Positions 8,125-16,984 of a stretch of 44,564 nt of DNA are shown here, in pieces. Both the position numbers and the translations under genes were made by a program. Each line of letters begins with the position of its first letter. The first letter of the stretch is position 1. The DNA comes from Nostoc sp. NMS4 (lineage in GTDB: Bacteria; Cyanobacteriota; Cyanobacteriia; Cyanobacteriales; Nostocaceae), in contig NZ_JABXKI010000273.1 of assembly GCF_017115095.1 (NCBI RefSeq), positions 1 through 44,564 of the forward strand, given 5' to 3'. The notes under the pieces were generated by a model that saw only the letters and a program-made list of their open reading frames with translations, was not told the DNA's origin and made no database searches.

Positions 8125-8587
8125 TAATTTTCTCTCAGTTTAGATGATGAATTAGAAAAAAACAGGAGATTAGAGGCATTAAATAAAAGTAAATATAGTT
8201 TACTTAAAAATGAAGATTCCGTGAAGTACCCCTTTTTGCTTCGCTGAAAAAGGAGCTTACAATTTCAACTACAACAACGACGGTTTTATTCGTCTTTTGG
8301 GTTTCCCGTCTCATCCGCCGTTGCCTCTACTAGCCATCTAGCTTTTGGTCTTACACAGCGTCCACAGGCAGCCCCCCGCCTACCGCAGGGAGTTTGATTT
8401 TTGTTTCGTACAACACCGCTTGGATTCACGACAATAGTCAACCAGCTAACAGTATTCCTTCCCCAATCTCTGATGTTGCTGCGGCAAGTCTGACTACTTT
8501 GAAGTTAGCCTTTATGTTCCATGCAGTTGGGCGGGTCATCGACCATTTATATATTATCATAAATAGACATACGCTGTATGTCTATTT
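8125..8587. other. flank of the transposon left end, decayed DNA
   Basis: No intact gene. Directly beside the transposon tip a plus-strand frame of 38 codons stays open from 8131 to the TGA at 8245-8247 and has coding-like composition (SLDDELEKNRRLEALNK), so it may be the tail of a gene hit by the insertion. No tRNA gene is seen. The rest is fragmentary on both strands. Confidence 0.35.
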
Positions 8588-8591
8588 ATGA
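8557..8591. promoter_or_regulatory. 16-bp perfect palindrome over the start of a small RHH gene
   Basis: Arms 8557-8572 and 8576-8591 are perfectly complementary around the 3-nt loop GCT. The right arm contains the ATG (8588-8590) of the ribbon-helix-helix gene. It may be an operator for that protein or an RNA hairpin that hides the start codon. Confidence 0.5.
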
Positions 8592-8767
8592 AAAGTGGAA
8601 GATTGAATTTAAGGATATCTGAGAGGAGATTAGAAAAACTCAAAATCTATGCACAAAGCAAAGAAAAAACAGTTACGCAGTTGGTTGAAGACTGGATCGA
8701 CAGGTTGCCTAGTCCCAAGATTGACGACTCCTTATCCACCTCACTCCCTAATCAATCTGACGATTGA
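8588..8767 (+). CDS. small ribbon-helix-helix (Arc/CopG-like) protein
   Basis: A 59-residue frame. It begins MKSGRLNLRISERRLEKLK, a basic N-terminal beta-strand followed by a helix, then YAQSKEKTVTQLVEDWIDRL as the second helix, which is the ribbon-helix-helix fold. Such proteins are usually dimeric repressors, often antitoxins or regulators of mobile elements. No toxin gene follows: downstream DNA is a hairpin and dispersed repeats. I have the impression that similar small genes precede IS200/IS605-type tnpB genes in Nostoc, but no tnpB is visible here, so this may be an orphan left by such an element. The 16-bp palindrome over its start suggests autoregulation. Confidence 0.65.
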   Translation: MKSGRLNLRISERRLEKLKIYAQSKEKTVTQLVEDWIDRLPSPKIDDSLSTSLPNQSDD

Positions 8768-8804
8768 TATCAGTCGGGGGTGGAATCGTCGCCGTCCGCT
8801 CCCT

Positions 8805-8838
8805 ATCCCCACCTTATGAGTACATTAAAGGTGGGGAT
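8805..8838. terminator. hairpin after the RHH gene
   Basis: A perfect 11-bp GC-rich stem (8805-8815 with 8828-8838) and 12-nt loop, 37 bp after the RHH stop. The T-run is short, so it may be a terminator or the end hairpin of an IS200/IS605-like relic. Confidence 0.45.
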
Positions 8839-8867
8839 TTCCGCGACACGTTAAATGAAAAGCAAAT

Positions 8868-8940
8868 GGTGAGCCAGCGCGGTCTTGGGGGTTTCCCCCA
8901 TGAGCGACTGGCGTTAGCGAGGAACGAGCGTCACCCGTAA
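8868..8940. repeat. dispersed Nostoc-type repeat
   Basis: The stretch contains GGGGGTTTCCCCC palindromic core and flanking GAGCGACTGGCGTTAGCGAG-like sequence, a style of repeat frequent in Nostoc genomes. It borders a broken reading frame. Confidence 0.4.
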
Positions 8941-8941
8941 G

Positions 8942-9073
8942 GGTCAAACTTGGGTCAATTTTGTAGAACCATGTCAAGATTTAGTCACGGATTTAATGAA
9001 ATTAAGTCCCAATAAACGCAAGTATTATGAACGGGGTCTCAGGGCTATGAAGCTTATTTTATCAGTATCATAG
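8942..9073 (+). pseudogene. C-terminal fragment of an unknown protein
   Basis: An open stretch with coding character (TWVNFVEPCQDLVTDLMKL, then SPNKRKYYERGLRAMKLIL) ends at TAG 9071-9073. Upstream the frame runs into the dispersed repeat and stops at 8915-8917, with no plausible start. I read it as the tail of a gene cut off by the repeat or by a deletion. Family unknown. Confidence 0.4.
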
Positions 9074-9232
9074 CCTTTTTTGTCGCCCCGTCAGGTTTCA
9101 AACCTGATTTTTTTAATTACGTTAGCGTAGAGAGGCGTAGCCCATTACGAATCACGAATTACGAACTTGTACTGAGCGTACCCCTGCGGGGAAGCAAGCT
9201 ACGCGTAGCGTCTCGTAGAGAAGTATTACGAA
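9074..9232. repeat. heptamer repeats between relic and ftsH
   Basis: Contains repeated ATTACGA heptamers on both sides (9144-9165 and 9225-9240) flanking a palindromic core with CCCCTGCGGGG and TACGCGTA. This is the typical short tandemly repeated repetitive sequence structure of Nostoc. Confidence 0.55.
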
Positions 9233-11101
9233 TTACGAATTAGTTACGGGTTTAACCTGACTTAGCAAACTGTGCAGTTTTTCGCCTTCAATGACTTCTG
9301 TTTCTAACAATTGAGTAGCGATCGCTTCTAGCAAGTCTCGATTCTGTCTGAGAATCTCTAGGGCTTGTTCGTGGGCTGTTTCCACGATTTCCTTCACTTC
9401 GCTATCAATCGCTTTCGACGTTTCTTCACTCACTGCCCGCCGGGGATTAGCACCACCATTACCCAAGAACATTGCTTGTTGTCCTTGTTGATAAGCCAAT
9501 GGCCCTAAGACTTTACTCATGCCATAAGCTGTTACCATCCGTTCTGCCAAGTCAGTTGCTCGTTGCAAATCGTTGGAAGCACCTGTGGTAATACTGTTAA
9601 ACACCACCTCTTCGGCGGAACGTCCACCCAACAGAGTTGCAATCTGACCCCGCAATTCTGCTTCATTCATCAAAAAGCGGTCTTCAGTTGGTAACTGTAG
9701 AGTGTAGCCCAAAGCAGCCATCCCACGAGGGATAATCGAAATCTTTTCTACGCGACCATTTCCGGTTGTGAGCGCCCCGACCATTGCGTGACCAACTTCA
9801 TGGTATGCAACAATCTTTTTCTCAGTCTCGTTCATCACGCGACTCTTTTTCTCTAAACCGGCAACTACTCGCTCAATTGCTTCGGCAAAGTCTTCTTGAG
9901 CAACCCTTTCACGGAAATTGCGCGCTGCTAATAATGCGGCTTCGTTCACCAAATTAGCCAAATCTGCGCCAGCAAAACCAGGGGTACGAGTAGCGATCGC
10001 TCTTAAATCTACATCATCTCCTAATTTTACCTTTTGAGCGTGAATCTTGAGAATTGCTTCACGACCAGATAAATCGGGACGGTCTACCAATACTTGACGG
10101 TCAAAGCGGCCTGGACGCAGCAATGCAGGGTCTAGTGTTTCAGGGCGGTTGGTAGCTGCTAACACAATCACCGTTGCATCCCCAGCCGCAAATCCGTCCA
10201 TCTCAGTTAGTAATTGGTTGAGGGTTTGTTCTCGCTCATCGTTACCGCCGTAGAAGCCGTTACCACTACGAGACTTACCAATCGCATCTAATTCATCAAT
10301 GAATATAATACAGGGAGCTTGTTTTTTAGCCTGTTCAAACAAATCCCGCACTCTAGAAGAACCCACACCGACAAACAATTCTACAAACTCGGAACCAGAA
10401 ATACTGAAAAATGGAACTCCTGCTTCTCCTGCTACGGCTTTCGCTAACAGTGTCTTACCAGTACCAGGAGGGCCAACTAACAGCACACCTTTGGGAATCC
10501 TCGCGCCAATTTGCGTAAATCTTGCCGGAGTCTTCAGGAAATCGACAATTTCCACTAACTCAGTTTTTGCTTCTTCTACCCCGGCCACATCTGCAAAGGT
10601 GATTTTAGCAGATTCGCCTTCAACGTAAACCTTAGCTTTGCTCTTACCAATAGAGAGAGCGCCTTGAGGCCCACCGCCGCCGCCACCACGGGCGAGAAAG
10701 AACTGCCAAATACCAATAAAAATTAGTGGTGGAATTACCCAACTCAAGAGCGTTGTAAACCAAGTATTTTTAGGTGGCGGTGTAGCAGCGAACTCAACTC
10801 CCTTTTCTTCTAGCAGTTTGGGTAACTCTAAATCAAAGATGGGTGTAGTTGCAAATACCGACGGCGATTCGGCATTTTCTGCTTTTAATTGGTAAAGGAT
10901 CTGGTTTTGACCAACGGAAACGCGGCTGACTTCCCCTTCCTGTACTTGATGAATAAATAAGCTATAAGGAACACCTGTAGGGCCAGAAGCAAATAAACCA
11001 GGCAAAAATAAATTTAGGAGCAGGAATAGTCCTGATACTGCCAGTAATATATTAGCAACGATCCGAAACCGAGGTGACTTAGGCTGTTCTTTAATTCCCA
11101 T
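9233..11101 (-). CDS. ftsH: ATP-dependent zinc metalloprotease FtsH
   Basis: A 622-residue membrane-anchored AAA protease. Two N-terminal membrane segments (about residues 14-36 and 115-136) flank the lumenal/periplasmic domain. A Gly-rich linker follows, then the AAA domain with Walker A GPPGTGKT near residues 209-216, Walker [12 protein letters not shown], and the SRH. The zinc motif HEVGH is at residues 434-438. It degrades membrane and some soluble proteins, in cyanobacteria including photodamaged photosystem II D1. Cyanobacteria have four FtsH paralogues; the N-terminal [10 protein letters not shown] region recalls the FtsH1/FtsH4 group, but I cannot assign the number safely. The start is ATG at 11101. 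It stands alone. Confidence 0.96.
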   Translation of the reverse strand: MGIKEQPKSPRFRIVANILLAVSGLFLLLNLFLPGLFASGPTGVPYSLFIHQVQEGEVSRVSVGQNQILYQLKAENAESPSVFATTPIFDLELPKLLEEKGVEFAATPPPKNTWFTTLLSWVIPPLIFIGIWQFFLARGGGGGGPQGALSIGKSKAKVYVEGESAKITFADVAGVEEAKTELVEIVDFLKTPARFTQIGARIPKGVLLVGPPGTGKTLLAKAVAGEAGVPFFSISGSEFVELFVGVGSSRVRDLFEQAKKQAPCIIFIDELDAIGKSRSGNGFYGGNDEREQTLNQLLTEMDGFAAGDATVIVLAATNRPETLDPALLRPGRFDRQVLVDRPDLSGREAILKIHAQKVKLGDDVDLRAIATRTPGFAGADLANLVNEAALLAARNFRERVAQEDFAEAIERVVAGLEKKSRVMNETEKKIVAYHEVGHAMVGALTTGNGRVEKISIIPRGMAALGYTLQLPTEDRFLMNEAELRGQIATLLGGRSAEEVVFNSITTGASNDLQRATDLAERMVTAYGMSKVLGPLAYQQGQQAMFLGNGGANPRRAVSEETSKAIDSEVKEIVETAHEQALEILRQNRDLLEAIATQLLETEVIEGEKLHSLLSQVKPVTNS

Positions 11102-11406
11102 AGATGTTACTAATCCTTAAATAACGAAAACTAAATTGGACGTTAGAAGTGCTGAGTGCTGTTAGCGGTAGCGGGCGTTTAGCCCGTGCTGAGTGCTGAG
11201 TTAAGAGGCAGAAGTTCTTTAATTTTGAATCGCCTCTCATAATTTCTCCTCTTTAGCAATGTTTGCAGCATTTTTTTATTTATTTATGTAACTAAACTTA
11301 ACAATTTAATTAATCTTTGGGAACTAACGAGCAAATACGGTTTACCGTACTCAAACAGTATGCAGAGATTGGGAGACGCAAAATATATGCGGTTACTTCT
11401 ATGCTA
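11102..11406. other. gap upstream of ftsH
   Basis: Holds GTGCTGA heptamers (11149-11207) around a GCGGGCGTTTAGCCCG palindrome, and an AT-rich stretch that probably carries the ftsH promoter. No gene is seen. Confidence 0.4.
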
Positions 11407-12489
11407 TTAATGTCCATCATTAGACCAATGGGGGCGATCGCTAGATAATTTAATCACACCGTAAGAGCGGCCAACCTGCCATAAAATAGAATTTTCATAA
11501 CTCGTTCCTGGCTGATCGATACTAACTATAGTTCCATTAGCGTTTTTGATCTTTAAGGTTCCTGGCCAGGTAATTTCCCAATCAATTGCTAATCTTTGGG
11601 TATGACGAGAGGTAAGAACAGGTCGAAAAGCAATATTGTAAGCAGACACCATTTCTTTAGCAGCTTGGACAGAACCAGCATTGGTGTAATGCAGCCAATT
11701 AATATCTACATTCGGCATAGGTGGAACATCTTTGGCAGCAATTTCACCATTACTAATACGGAAAGCATAGTGCATTAAATAAGCCCGTTCTGAGGGGCGA
11801 AAAACCGAAGATATATTGATATTAGCTCCGGCATTTTTTAAGGCTTGCTCAAAAGCTTGGACTTTTTGACGGAAGGGAGAAGCTAAATCATCAATTAAGT
11901 CGCTGTCTGGGAAAAAATTAACCCAGGCTTTTCCACTCAGTCGTTGTCTTAATCTTTTGGCGTATTCAGTTATGTTGTCTAAAGCCAACTCCAAATCAAT
12001 GCCAAGTTTGGTTTTTGTTGTATTAGAAAGCTGTTTAGCTAACTCGGCTCGAAAATTGATGTCTCTGATTTTATAAGTTTCAGCTAGTCCTTTTGTACTG
12101 TTGAGGCCAAAGTCACCATCAGCTACTAACGGCGGATTCAAACGAGCGATCGCTGTTAGACTTTGTTGTAAGTCTTTGACCTCATTTTCTCCAAAGTTAA
12201 GATAGGTTAAGAATTTTTTACCGGCATCGGTATAAATTGCAAAGTAAATTGCAAAACCTTGCTCTAGGGCTTTTTTATAAGTAGCATTATCGACAATTCC
12301 CGTTACTGTTAAAGCGTTACTAGTCTGATATTCACGAGTTGCTTGAGCTGTAATATTCCCAAAATCCCCATCAACAGCAGCAATGGGAAAGTCATAATCT
12401 AAAAGGAATTTCTGCCAAGCAGTTACAATCAGCCCTTCGGATTTTTTCTGGAGAGTAGGAAGTTGCAAAGCTTGAAGTTTAAAGCTCAT
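11407..12489 (-). CDS. peptidoglycan-binding protein with VanY/M15-like peptidase domain
   Basis: About 360 residues. The N-terminal 90 residues form a PG_binding_1-like repeat (AWQKFLLDYDFPIAAVDGDFG, then TGIVDNATYKKAL), and a second degenerate copy follows at about 115-150 (VADGDFGLNSTKGL). The C-terminal domain has SSVFRPSERAYLMHY, the metal-binding pattern SRHTQRLAIDWE and a final PHWSN, which fit the M15/VanY D,D- or L,D-peptidase fold (Ser-x-His ... Asp ... His-Trp). No signal peptide is evident, which recalls endolysin-like or self-lysis enzymes. I chose ATG at 12489; the longer frame starts with TTG at 12510. Function in wall turnover is inferred. Confidence 0.75.
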   Translation of the reverse strand: MSFKLQALQLPTLQKKSEGLIVTAWQKFLLDYDFPIAAVDGDFGNITAQATREYQTSNALTVTGIVDNATYKKALEQGFAIYFAIYTDAGKKFLTYLNFGENEVKDLQQSLTAIARLNPPLVADGDFGLNSTKGLAETYKIRDINFRAELAKQLSNTTKTKLGIDLELALDNITEYAKRLRQRLSGKAWVNFFPDSDLIDDLASPFRQKVQAFEQALKNAGANINISSVFRPSERAYLMHYAFRISNGEIAAKDVPPMPNVDINWLHYTNAGSVQAAKEMVSAYNIAFRPVLTSRHTQRLAIDWEITWPGTLKIKNANGTIVSIDQPGTSYENSILWQVGRSYGVIKLSSDRPHWSNDGH

Positions 12490-12963
12490 AGTTTTTATGG
12501 AATGAAACAATTGTTTTTAGCTAATTTCTCTGTGACTCGATACACTCAGATCCCCGACTTATCAAAGAAGTCAGGGATCTTATTGTTCACAAATGATTTA
12601 GGACTGGTATAGATAGTGAAACCGAAACGGCTATTAAAAAATCTCTGGCTATGATTACCAAAAATTATACAACCATAGCGTAGGCAAAGCCCGCCGTAGG
12701 CATCGCACATCGCCCTATATTATAGATATCTCTATCTTTTTGTCATTTCTGTGATATCTTGCGGTCAGTCGCTACGCCTAATATGTTAATTAAATTCATC
12801 CTATCAGGTGAGTCTAATGGGTGAGGTATAAGAAATACAAAGTATTGTACCTTGAGGCTATAAAGGGTTATTTTACACACCATTTTATCGGCTCAAAATT
12901 AGGAAGTAGATAATGACTGTAAACCAAATTATTGGAGATTCAAAAAATTAGACTTTTGCAAAC
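12490..12963. other. divergent intergenic region
   Basis: Carries a 13-bp hairpin with one mismatch (12548-12560 with 12568-12580) of the ATCCCCGACTT type also found after the gene ending at 20220, and one copy of the 29-nt repeat (12678-12706). Promoters for the two divergent genes are expected here, but none is clear. Confidence 0.4.
12678..12706. repeat. 29-nt dispersed repeat, intergenic copy
   Basis: Begins GCGTAGGC and ends CCGTAGGCATCGC, the same length as the copy inside tnsB (7668-7696) and that at 28127-28155. Confidence 0.65.
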
Positions 12964-13569
12964 TTGTCCAAGCATTTCTTTGCCTGGATGATGGCTTCAA
13001 ATAGCAGCAAACATGATAAAATTGTCAGCGACCACAAACGTTCTCTTTTTGATAATCTCCAAGGTAAAGTGTTAGAAATTAGCCCCGGAACAGGGACTAA
13101 CTTGCCCTACTATCCTAAAGACATCCACTGGATAGGAATCGAGCCAAATCTACATAGGCATTCCTCTCTGCGAAAACAAGCAGAAAAACTGGGTTTAAAC
13201 ATCGACCTCCGCATTGGTAATGCTGAATGGTTAGATGCCGAAGATAACAGTATAGATACTGTTGTTAGTACATTGGTTTTGTGTTCAGTGCCGAATATAG
13301 ATTATACATTACAGGCAATTTTAAGAGTACTTAAACCAGGTGGACGCTTCTTATTTATTGAACACGTCGCTGCACCTCAAGGAAGTTTATTACGACAAAT
13401 ACAAAACACAATTAGTCCAATTTGGAAAGTCATAGGTGATGGTTGTCATCCAGATCGAGAAACTTGGGCAGCATTAGGAAATGCTGGTTTTAGTAGCATC
13501 AATTATGAGCGTTTTGATGCACAATTGCCGATTGTTAGTCCTCATATTATCGGTGTAGCGACAAAGTGA
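12964..13569 (+). CDS. METTL7-like class I SAM-dependent methyltransferase
   Basis: A 201-residue methyltransferase. SAM-binding motif I is VLEISPGTGTNLPYY, the acidic loop is GIEPNLH, and motif IV is TVVSTLVLCSVPN. The segment LFIEHVAAP and the later IGDGCHPDRETW are characteristic of the METTL7/TMT1 group, some members of which methylate thiols in eukaryotes; the bacterial substrate is unknown. The only starts in the open frame are TTG at 12964 or an ATG eight codons later. An ATG at 12913 is in the same frame but separated by a TAG at 12949-12951, so the original N-terminus may have been lost to a nonsense change. The catalytic core looks complete. Confidence 0.8.
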   Translation: MSKHFFAWMMASNSSKHDKIVSDHKRSLFDNLQGKVLEISPGTGTNLPYYPKDIHWIGIEPNLHRHSSLRKQAEKLGLNIDLRIGNAEWLDAEDNSIDTVVSTLVLCSVPNIDYTLQAILRVLKPGGRFLFIEHVAAPQGSLLRQIQNTISPIWKVIGDGCHPDRETWAALGNAGFSSINYERFDAQLPIVSPHIIGVATK

Positions 13570-13623
13570 TAAGCTGTTTCACATTTAACTTGCATATATT
13601 GGGCGGGCGAGACGGCATTGGTG

Positions 13624-13830
13624 TCAAGTTAAAGCCTCAGCCCAGATGTAAAGCGACCTTGAGGCATTGCGCCGATGTCGTTGAGGAATGGCCTTGACCA
13701 AGCCTATAGAACGCTGATGTTCAACCAACCAAGGAATCAGTTGTAATTGTAAATTGTGCGATCGTGCGCGATGGAAAAAATACAAGCTGCGAAAGACCAT
13801 TTCCACCGAAATACGTTCTAATACCATTTC
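13624..13830 (-). pseudogene. C-terminal transposase-like fragment
   Basis: The last 67 codons of a longer minus-strand frame (ends at 13624) look protein-like: VLERISVEMVFRSLYFFHRA and later GLVKAIPQRHRR. The part of the frame upstream of about 13830 is antisense to an IS630 relic and not believable. I read this as the tail of a transposase or similar protein cut off by the IS630 insertion. Family not identified. Confidence 0.35.
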
Positions 13831-13895
13831 ACTAAAAGGATGATACATATAGTTAAATAGGAATAAAAAGGAAATAGTCCCTAATGTGTAAGGTT

Positions 13896-14361
13896 GTGAA
13901 AATAGAAATAAAAGAAACGGCTGAGGAGTTACATCAGCTACTGAAGCAACAAAAAACGGCATCAGGTAAAGAAAGAGTTCAAACCTTATATTTATTGTCA
14001 ACGCGGCAATAGATGTATCGTATAAAGTAGTACATGATACAGTGCATTATCAAATGAAAGCGAAGTTAAAAGTCCCCAGACCAGTGGGGATAAAACATCA
14101 AGCAGAAGCGGAAGAAGAGTTTAAAAAAAACTGCCAGAATACCTTTGTGCTATTAAAAAACATTTAATAGCACCACTAGACCAATCTCGAAAAACCCGAT
14201 ATTGGTGTGGGGATGAAAGCCGTTTAGGATTAAAAACTGTACCAGGTAGATTAATTACTCTTAAAGGTGTGAAACCTGTGGGAGTTAGCCAATGGAAAAG
14301 AGATAATGGTATTACAGCGACAGTCTCAAAGTCTGAAAAAGCCACCCATGAGTTTTTTTGA
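13896..14361 (+). pseudogene. degenerate IS630-family transposase
   Basis: Three pieces of one transposase follow each other. The N-terminus is at 13896-14012 (KIEIKETAEELHQLLKQQK), ended by TAG. A middle piece from about 14013 to 14166 (YKVVHDTVHYQMKAKLKVP, then EAEEEFKK) is in another frame. After a shift in a run of eight A (near 14125-14132) a part of the DDE domain continues to 14361 (KTRYWCGDESRLGLKT, then LKGVKPVGVSQWKRDN). The helix-turn-helix part and the end of the catalytic domain are missing, so it cannot be active. IS630 elements commonly use frameshifting at A-runs, so the A-run may be ancestral. Confidence 0.8.
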
Positions 14362-14432
14362 GCTTCTAGAATTTCTCAGTAGAGAAGCACCAAGATTTAC
14401 AAGCAGTATTAAATCTCAAACTTCATAGCCTA

Positions 14433-15530
14433 ATGTTGACTGCTAATGTTACATCTAGTATCGTTGAGCGGGGAAAAACCAACGTGAAAGCACAGGTATT
14501 TAGAGGCGTTAATCAACTTTCTTACGAAGATATCCCGGTTCCAACCTTGGAATCAGATGAAGTGCTGGTACAGGTACGGGTTGTGGGGTTGTGTCAGTCC
14601 GATATTAAAAAAATTCGTTATCCACTGTATGAACCGCCGCGCATTTTTGGACATGAAACTGCTGGCGCGATCGCAGCAATAGGCAATAATGTCACAGGTT
14701 GGCAAGTTGGACAACGGGTAGCAGTGATGCACCATATCCCCTGTATGCGTTGCGCCTACTGCCTAAATGATAATTTTTCCATGTGCAATGTTTACAAAAA
14801 TATTTCTACTACCGCAGGTTTTAATGCTAGTGGCGGCGGTTTTGCCGATTATGTCAAAGTACCAGGACATATCGTGGAAAATGGTGGGCTAATTCCCATC
14901 CCAGATAATATCAGTTTTGAAGAAGCGAGTTTTGTCGAACCAACTAACTGCTGTTTGAAGGCGGTGAAAAAAGCTCAAATTGCTCCCGGACAAACTGTGT
15001 TAGTTACTGGTGCTGGGCCAATTGGGTTAATGTTTATCATGTTGGTGAAGTATTTTGGAGGAAAAGCGATCGCTACTGATTTACTACCCTCTAGAATTGA
15101 TAAAGCCTTGAGTGTCGGTGCGGAGGCGGCTTTTGATGCGCGCGATCCCGATTTAACCGCCAAAATTCATGCCTTAACTAGTGGACTAGGTGTTGATGTT
15201 ACCTTGCTGGCTGTCCCCAGTGAGAAAGCTTTTTTTCAAGCACTTGATAGTACCCGCAAAGGTGGGAAAATCTTGTTTTTCGCCGAATTCCCTGATGAAG
15301 TGGAAATTCCCATCAACCCGAATATCCTCTACCGTCGGGAAATTGACTTGATCGGCAGTTATAGCTCATCTTATCGGCTTCAGAGTCTATCAGCCGATAT
15401 TGTATTTAATCAAAAAATTGATGTACAAGCATTGATTAGCGATCGCTATCCATTAAAAGATTTATCAGCAGCTGTTCAACAAGCGATCGCACCTACACCG
15501 GATACTTATAAAATCTTAATTTATCCGTAA
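14433..15530 (+). CDS. zinc-dependent alcohol dehydrogenase family protein
   Basis: A 365-residue medium-chain dehydrogenase/reductase. The catalytic zinc site is indicated by GLCQSD and GHE; the structural zinc by four cysteines in CMRCAYCLNDNFSMC. The Rossmann motif VTGAGPIGLMFIMLV lies at about residues 190-204. The nearest groups are sorbitol, threonine and similar polyol dehydrogenases; the substrate cannot be told. ATG at 14433 gives a 16-residue lead-in before VKAQVF, so an internal GTG (near 14484) is an alternative start. It stands alone on the plus strand after the IS630 relic. Confidence 0.85.
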   Translation: MLTANVTSSIVERGKTNVKAQVFRGVNQLSYEDIPVPTLESDEVLVQVRVVGLCQSDIKKIRYPLYEPPRIFGHETAGAIAAIGNNVTGWQVGQRVAVMHHIPCMRCAYCLNDNFSMCNVYKNISTTAGFNASGGGFADYVKVPGHIVENGGLIPIPDNISFEEASFVEPTNCCLKAVKKAQIAPGQTVLVTGAGPIGLMFIMLVKYFGGKAIATDLLPSRIDKALSVGAEAAFDARDPDLTAKIHALTSGLGVDVTLLAVPSEKAFFQALDSTRKGGKILFFAEFPDEVEIPINPNILYRREIDLIGSYSSSYRLQSLSADIVFNQKIDVQALISDRYPLKDLSAAVQQAIAPTPDTYKILIYP

Positions 15531-15564
15531 AAGACAAAAGAGGCAATACGGTTTGTTAAGGCAA

Positions 15565-15588
15565 GAGACGCGATAAATCGCCGTCTCT
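15565..15588. repeat. small palindrome after the dehydrogenase
   Basis: GAGACG...CGTCTC arms around GATAAATCG, a dispersed cyanobacterial repeat; it may double as a weak terminator. Confidence 0.35.
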
Positions 15589-15715
15589 ACAAAGATGGTG
15601 ATTTATTGCGTCTTTATGATTTTCATCAAAAAACTTTATCCGAAACGTATTGGGATATGAGGGGGATAACGAATAATAATTGTTTAGTTACTCTCTTATC
15701 TCCCTTATCTTCTAC

Positions 15716-16984
15716 ATGTCCTACACCCTACTTTTCGTTGCTCTACTAGCCTTCTACGTCGCTTGGAATCTTGGTGCAAACGATGTCGCTAATGCGATGG
15801 GAACCTCTGTAGGTTCCAAAGCTGTTACTCTCAAACAAGCATTAATTATTGCTGGGGTATTAGAGTTTACGGGTGCTGTGTTGTTTGGACATGAGGTAAC
15901 GGAAACCCTCGCCACCAAAATTGCTAATCCCGCCTTATTCGCAGCTACACCCCAAATATTCGTTGTTGGAATGGTAACGGTACTAATATCGTGCGGTGTG
16001 TGGTTGCAAATTGCCACATCACGGGGTTTACCAGTTTCATCTTCTCATGCGGTTGTGGGTGCGATCGCTGGATTTAGTTGGGTAGCTTTGGGAGTAAATG
16101 CAATTGATTGGTCATCAATTGGCTCAATCACCATTGGCTGGATTTTAACGCCATTAATTAGTGGTGCGATCGCAGCTTTATTTTACAGTCAAATCAAGCA
16201 CTGGATTTTAGATCAACCCAATCAAATAGTCCAGTTACAAGAATGGATTCCCTGGTTGAGTACTGCGCTACTGGGAATATTCGGCGTGATTGTCTTACCA
16301 TCCCTGACAGAACCGCTAACCAATTATGTAATCGAGCAAGTTGGTTTCAAAATCCCTGCTTACGACATCCCACTATTAATTGGTGCAGTAGCAGCAGTTG
16401 GACTCACAATCATTAGTTGGCGACAGTTAGCAGCAGAAGAAGTGTTTCTTACTTCCCAATCCCCAATCCCCAATCCCGTAGAAAAATTATTCGCCCGGTT
16501 TCAGCTGCTAAGTGCTTGCTTTGTCGCCTTTGCTCATGGTTCAAATGATGTGGGAAATGCGATCGCTCCTTTAGCTGCGATCGTTTATATCAATCGCACT
16601 GGTAGCGTACCTACCGATAGTATAACTATCCCCCTTTGGATTTTAATCCTTGGTGGTGCTGGTATTGTTGGTGGTTTAGCTGTCTGGGGTAAAAAAGTCA
16701 TCGCTACCATTGGCGAAAACATCATTGCTTTGCAACCTAGTAGTGGATTTTGTGCCGAACTAGCTACTGCTACAACTATCCTCATCGCTTCCCGACTCGG
16801 TTTACCAGTCTCCACCTCTCACGCCCTTGTCGGTGGTGTCGTTGGTATTGGACTAGTGCAAAATCTCAACTCGATTAAGTTTCAAACACTAAAAGGCATT
16901 GCCGCCGCATGGCTAATTACAATCCCTGTGAGTGCTGCCCTTAGCGCTGCCATCTTCAGCATCGCCCGGATTTTATTCTTCTAA
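15716..16984 (+). CDS. PiT-family inorganic phosphate transporter
   Basis: A membrane protein of about 422 residues, with the two inverted PHO-4 signatures: GANDVANAMGTSVGSKAVT near the N-terminus and GSNDVGNAIAPLAA in the second half, each followed later by a LPVS(S/T)SHA motif. About ten membrane segments are visible. PiT carriers move phosphate (as a metal-phosphate complex) with protons or sodium. I chose ATG at 15716; the longer frame begins with TTG at 15680 and adds only 12 residues. No pho regulatory box is evident upstream. Confidence 0.93.
   Translation: MSYTLLFVALLAFYVAWNLGANDVANAMGTSVGSKAVTLKQALIIAGVLEFTGAVLFGHEVTETLATKIANPALFAATPQIFVVGMVTVLISCGVWLQIATSRGLPVSSSHAVVGAIAGFSWVALGVNAIDWSSIGSITIGWILTPLISGAIAALFYSQIKHWILDQPNQIVQLQEWIPWLSTALLGIFGVIVLPSLTEPLTNYVIEQVGFKIPAYDIPLLIGAVAAVGLTIISWRQLAAEEVFLTSQSPIPNPVEKLFARFQLLSACFVAFAHGSNDVGNAIAPLAAIVYINRTGSVPTDSITIPLWILILGGAGIVGGLAVWGKKVIATIGENIIALQPSSGFCAELATATTILIASRLGLPVSTSHALVGGVVGIGLVQNLNSIKFQTLKGIAAAWLITIPVSAALSAAIFSIARILFF

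Noticed and set aside
8394..8591. A 65-residue plus-strand frame beside the transposon end
   Set aside because: It overlaps the RHH palindrome and decayed DNA; codons do not look coding.
12548..12580. Terminator for a neighbouring gene
   Set aside because: The hairpin lies upstream of both divergent genes, so it terminates neither; it is better seen as a dispersed hairpin.
13624..14001. A 125-residue minus-strand protein
   Set aside because: The upstream half is antisense to the IS630 relic and is low-complexity Phe/Leu; only the last 67 codons look like a protein fragment.
14121..14345. A 74-residue minus-strand frame
   Set aside because: It is antisense to the IS630 DDE fragment.
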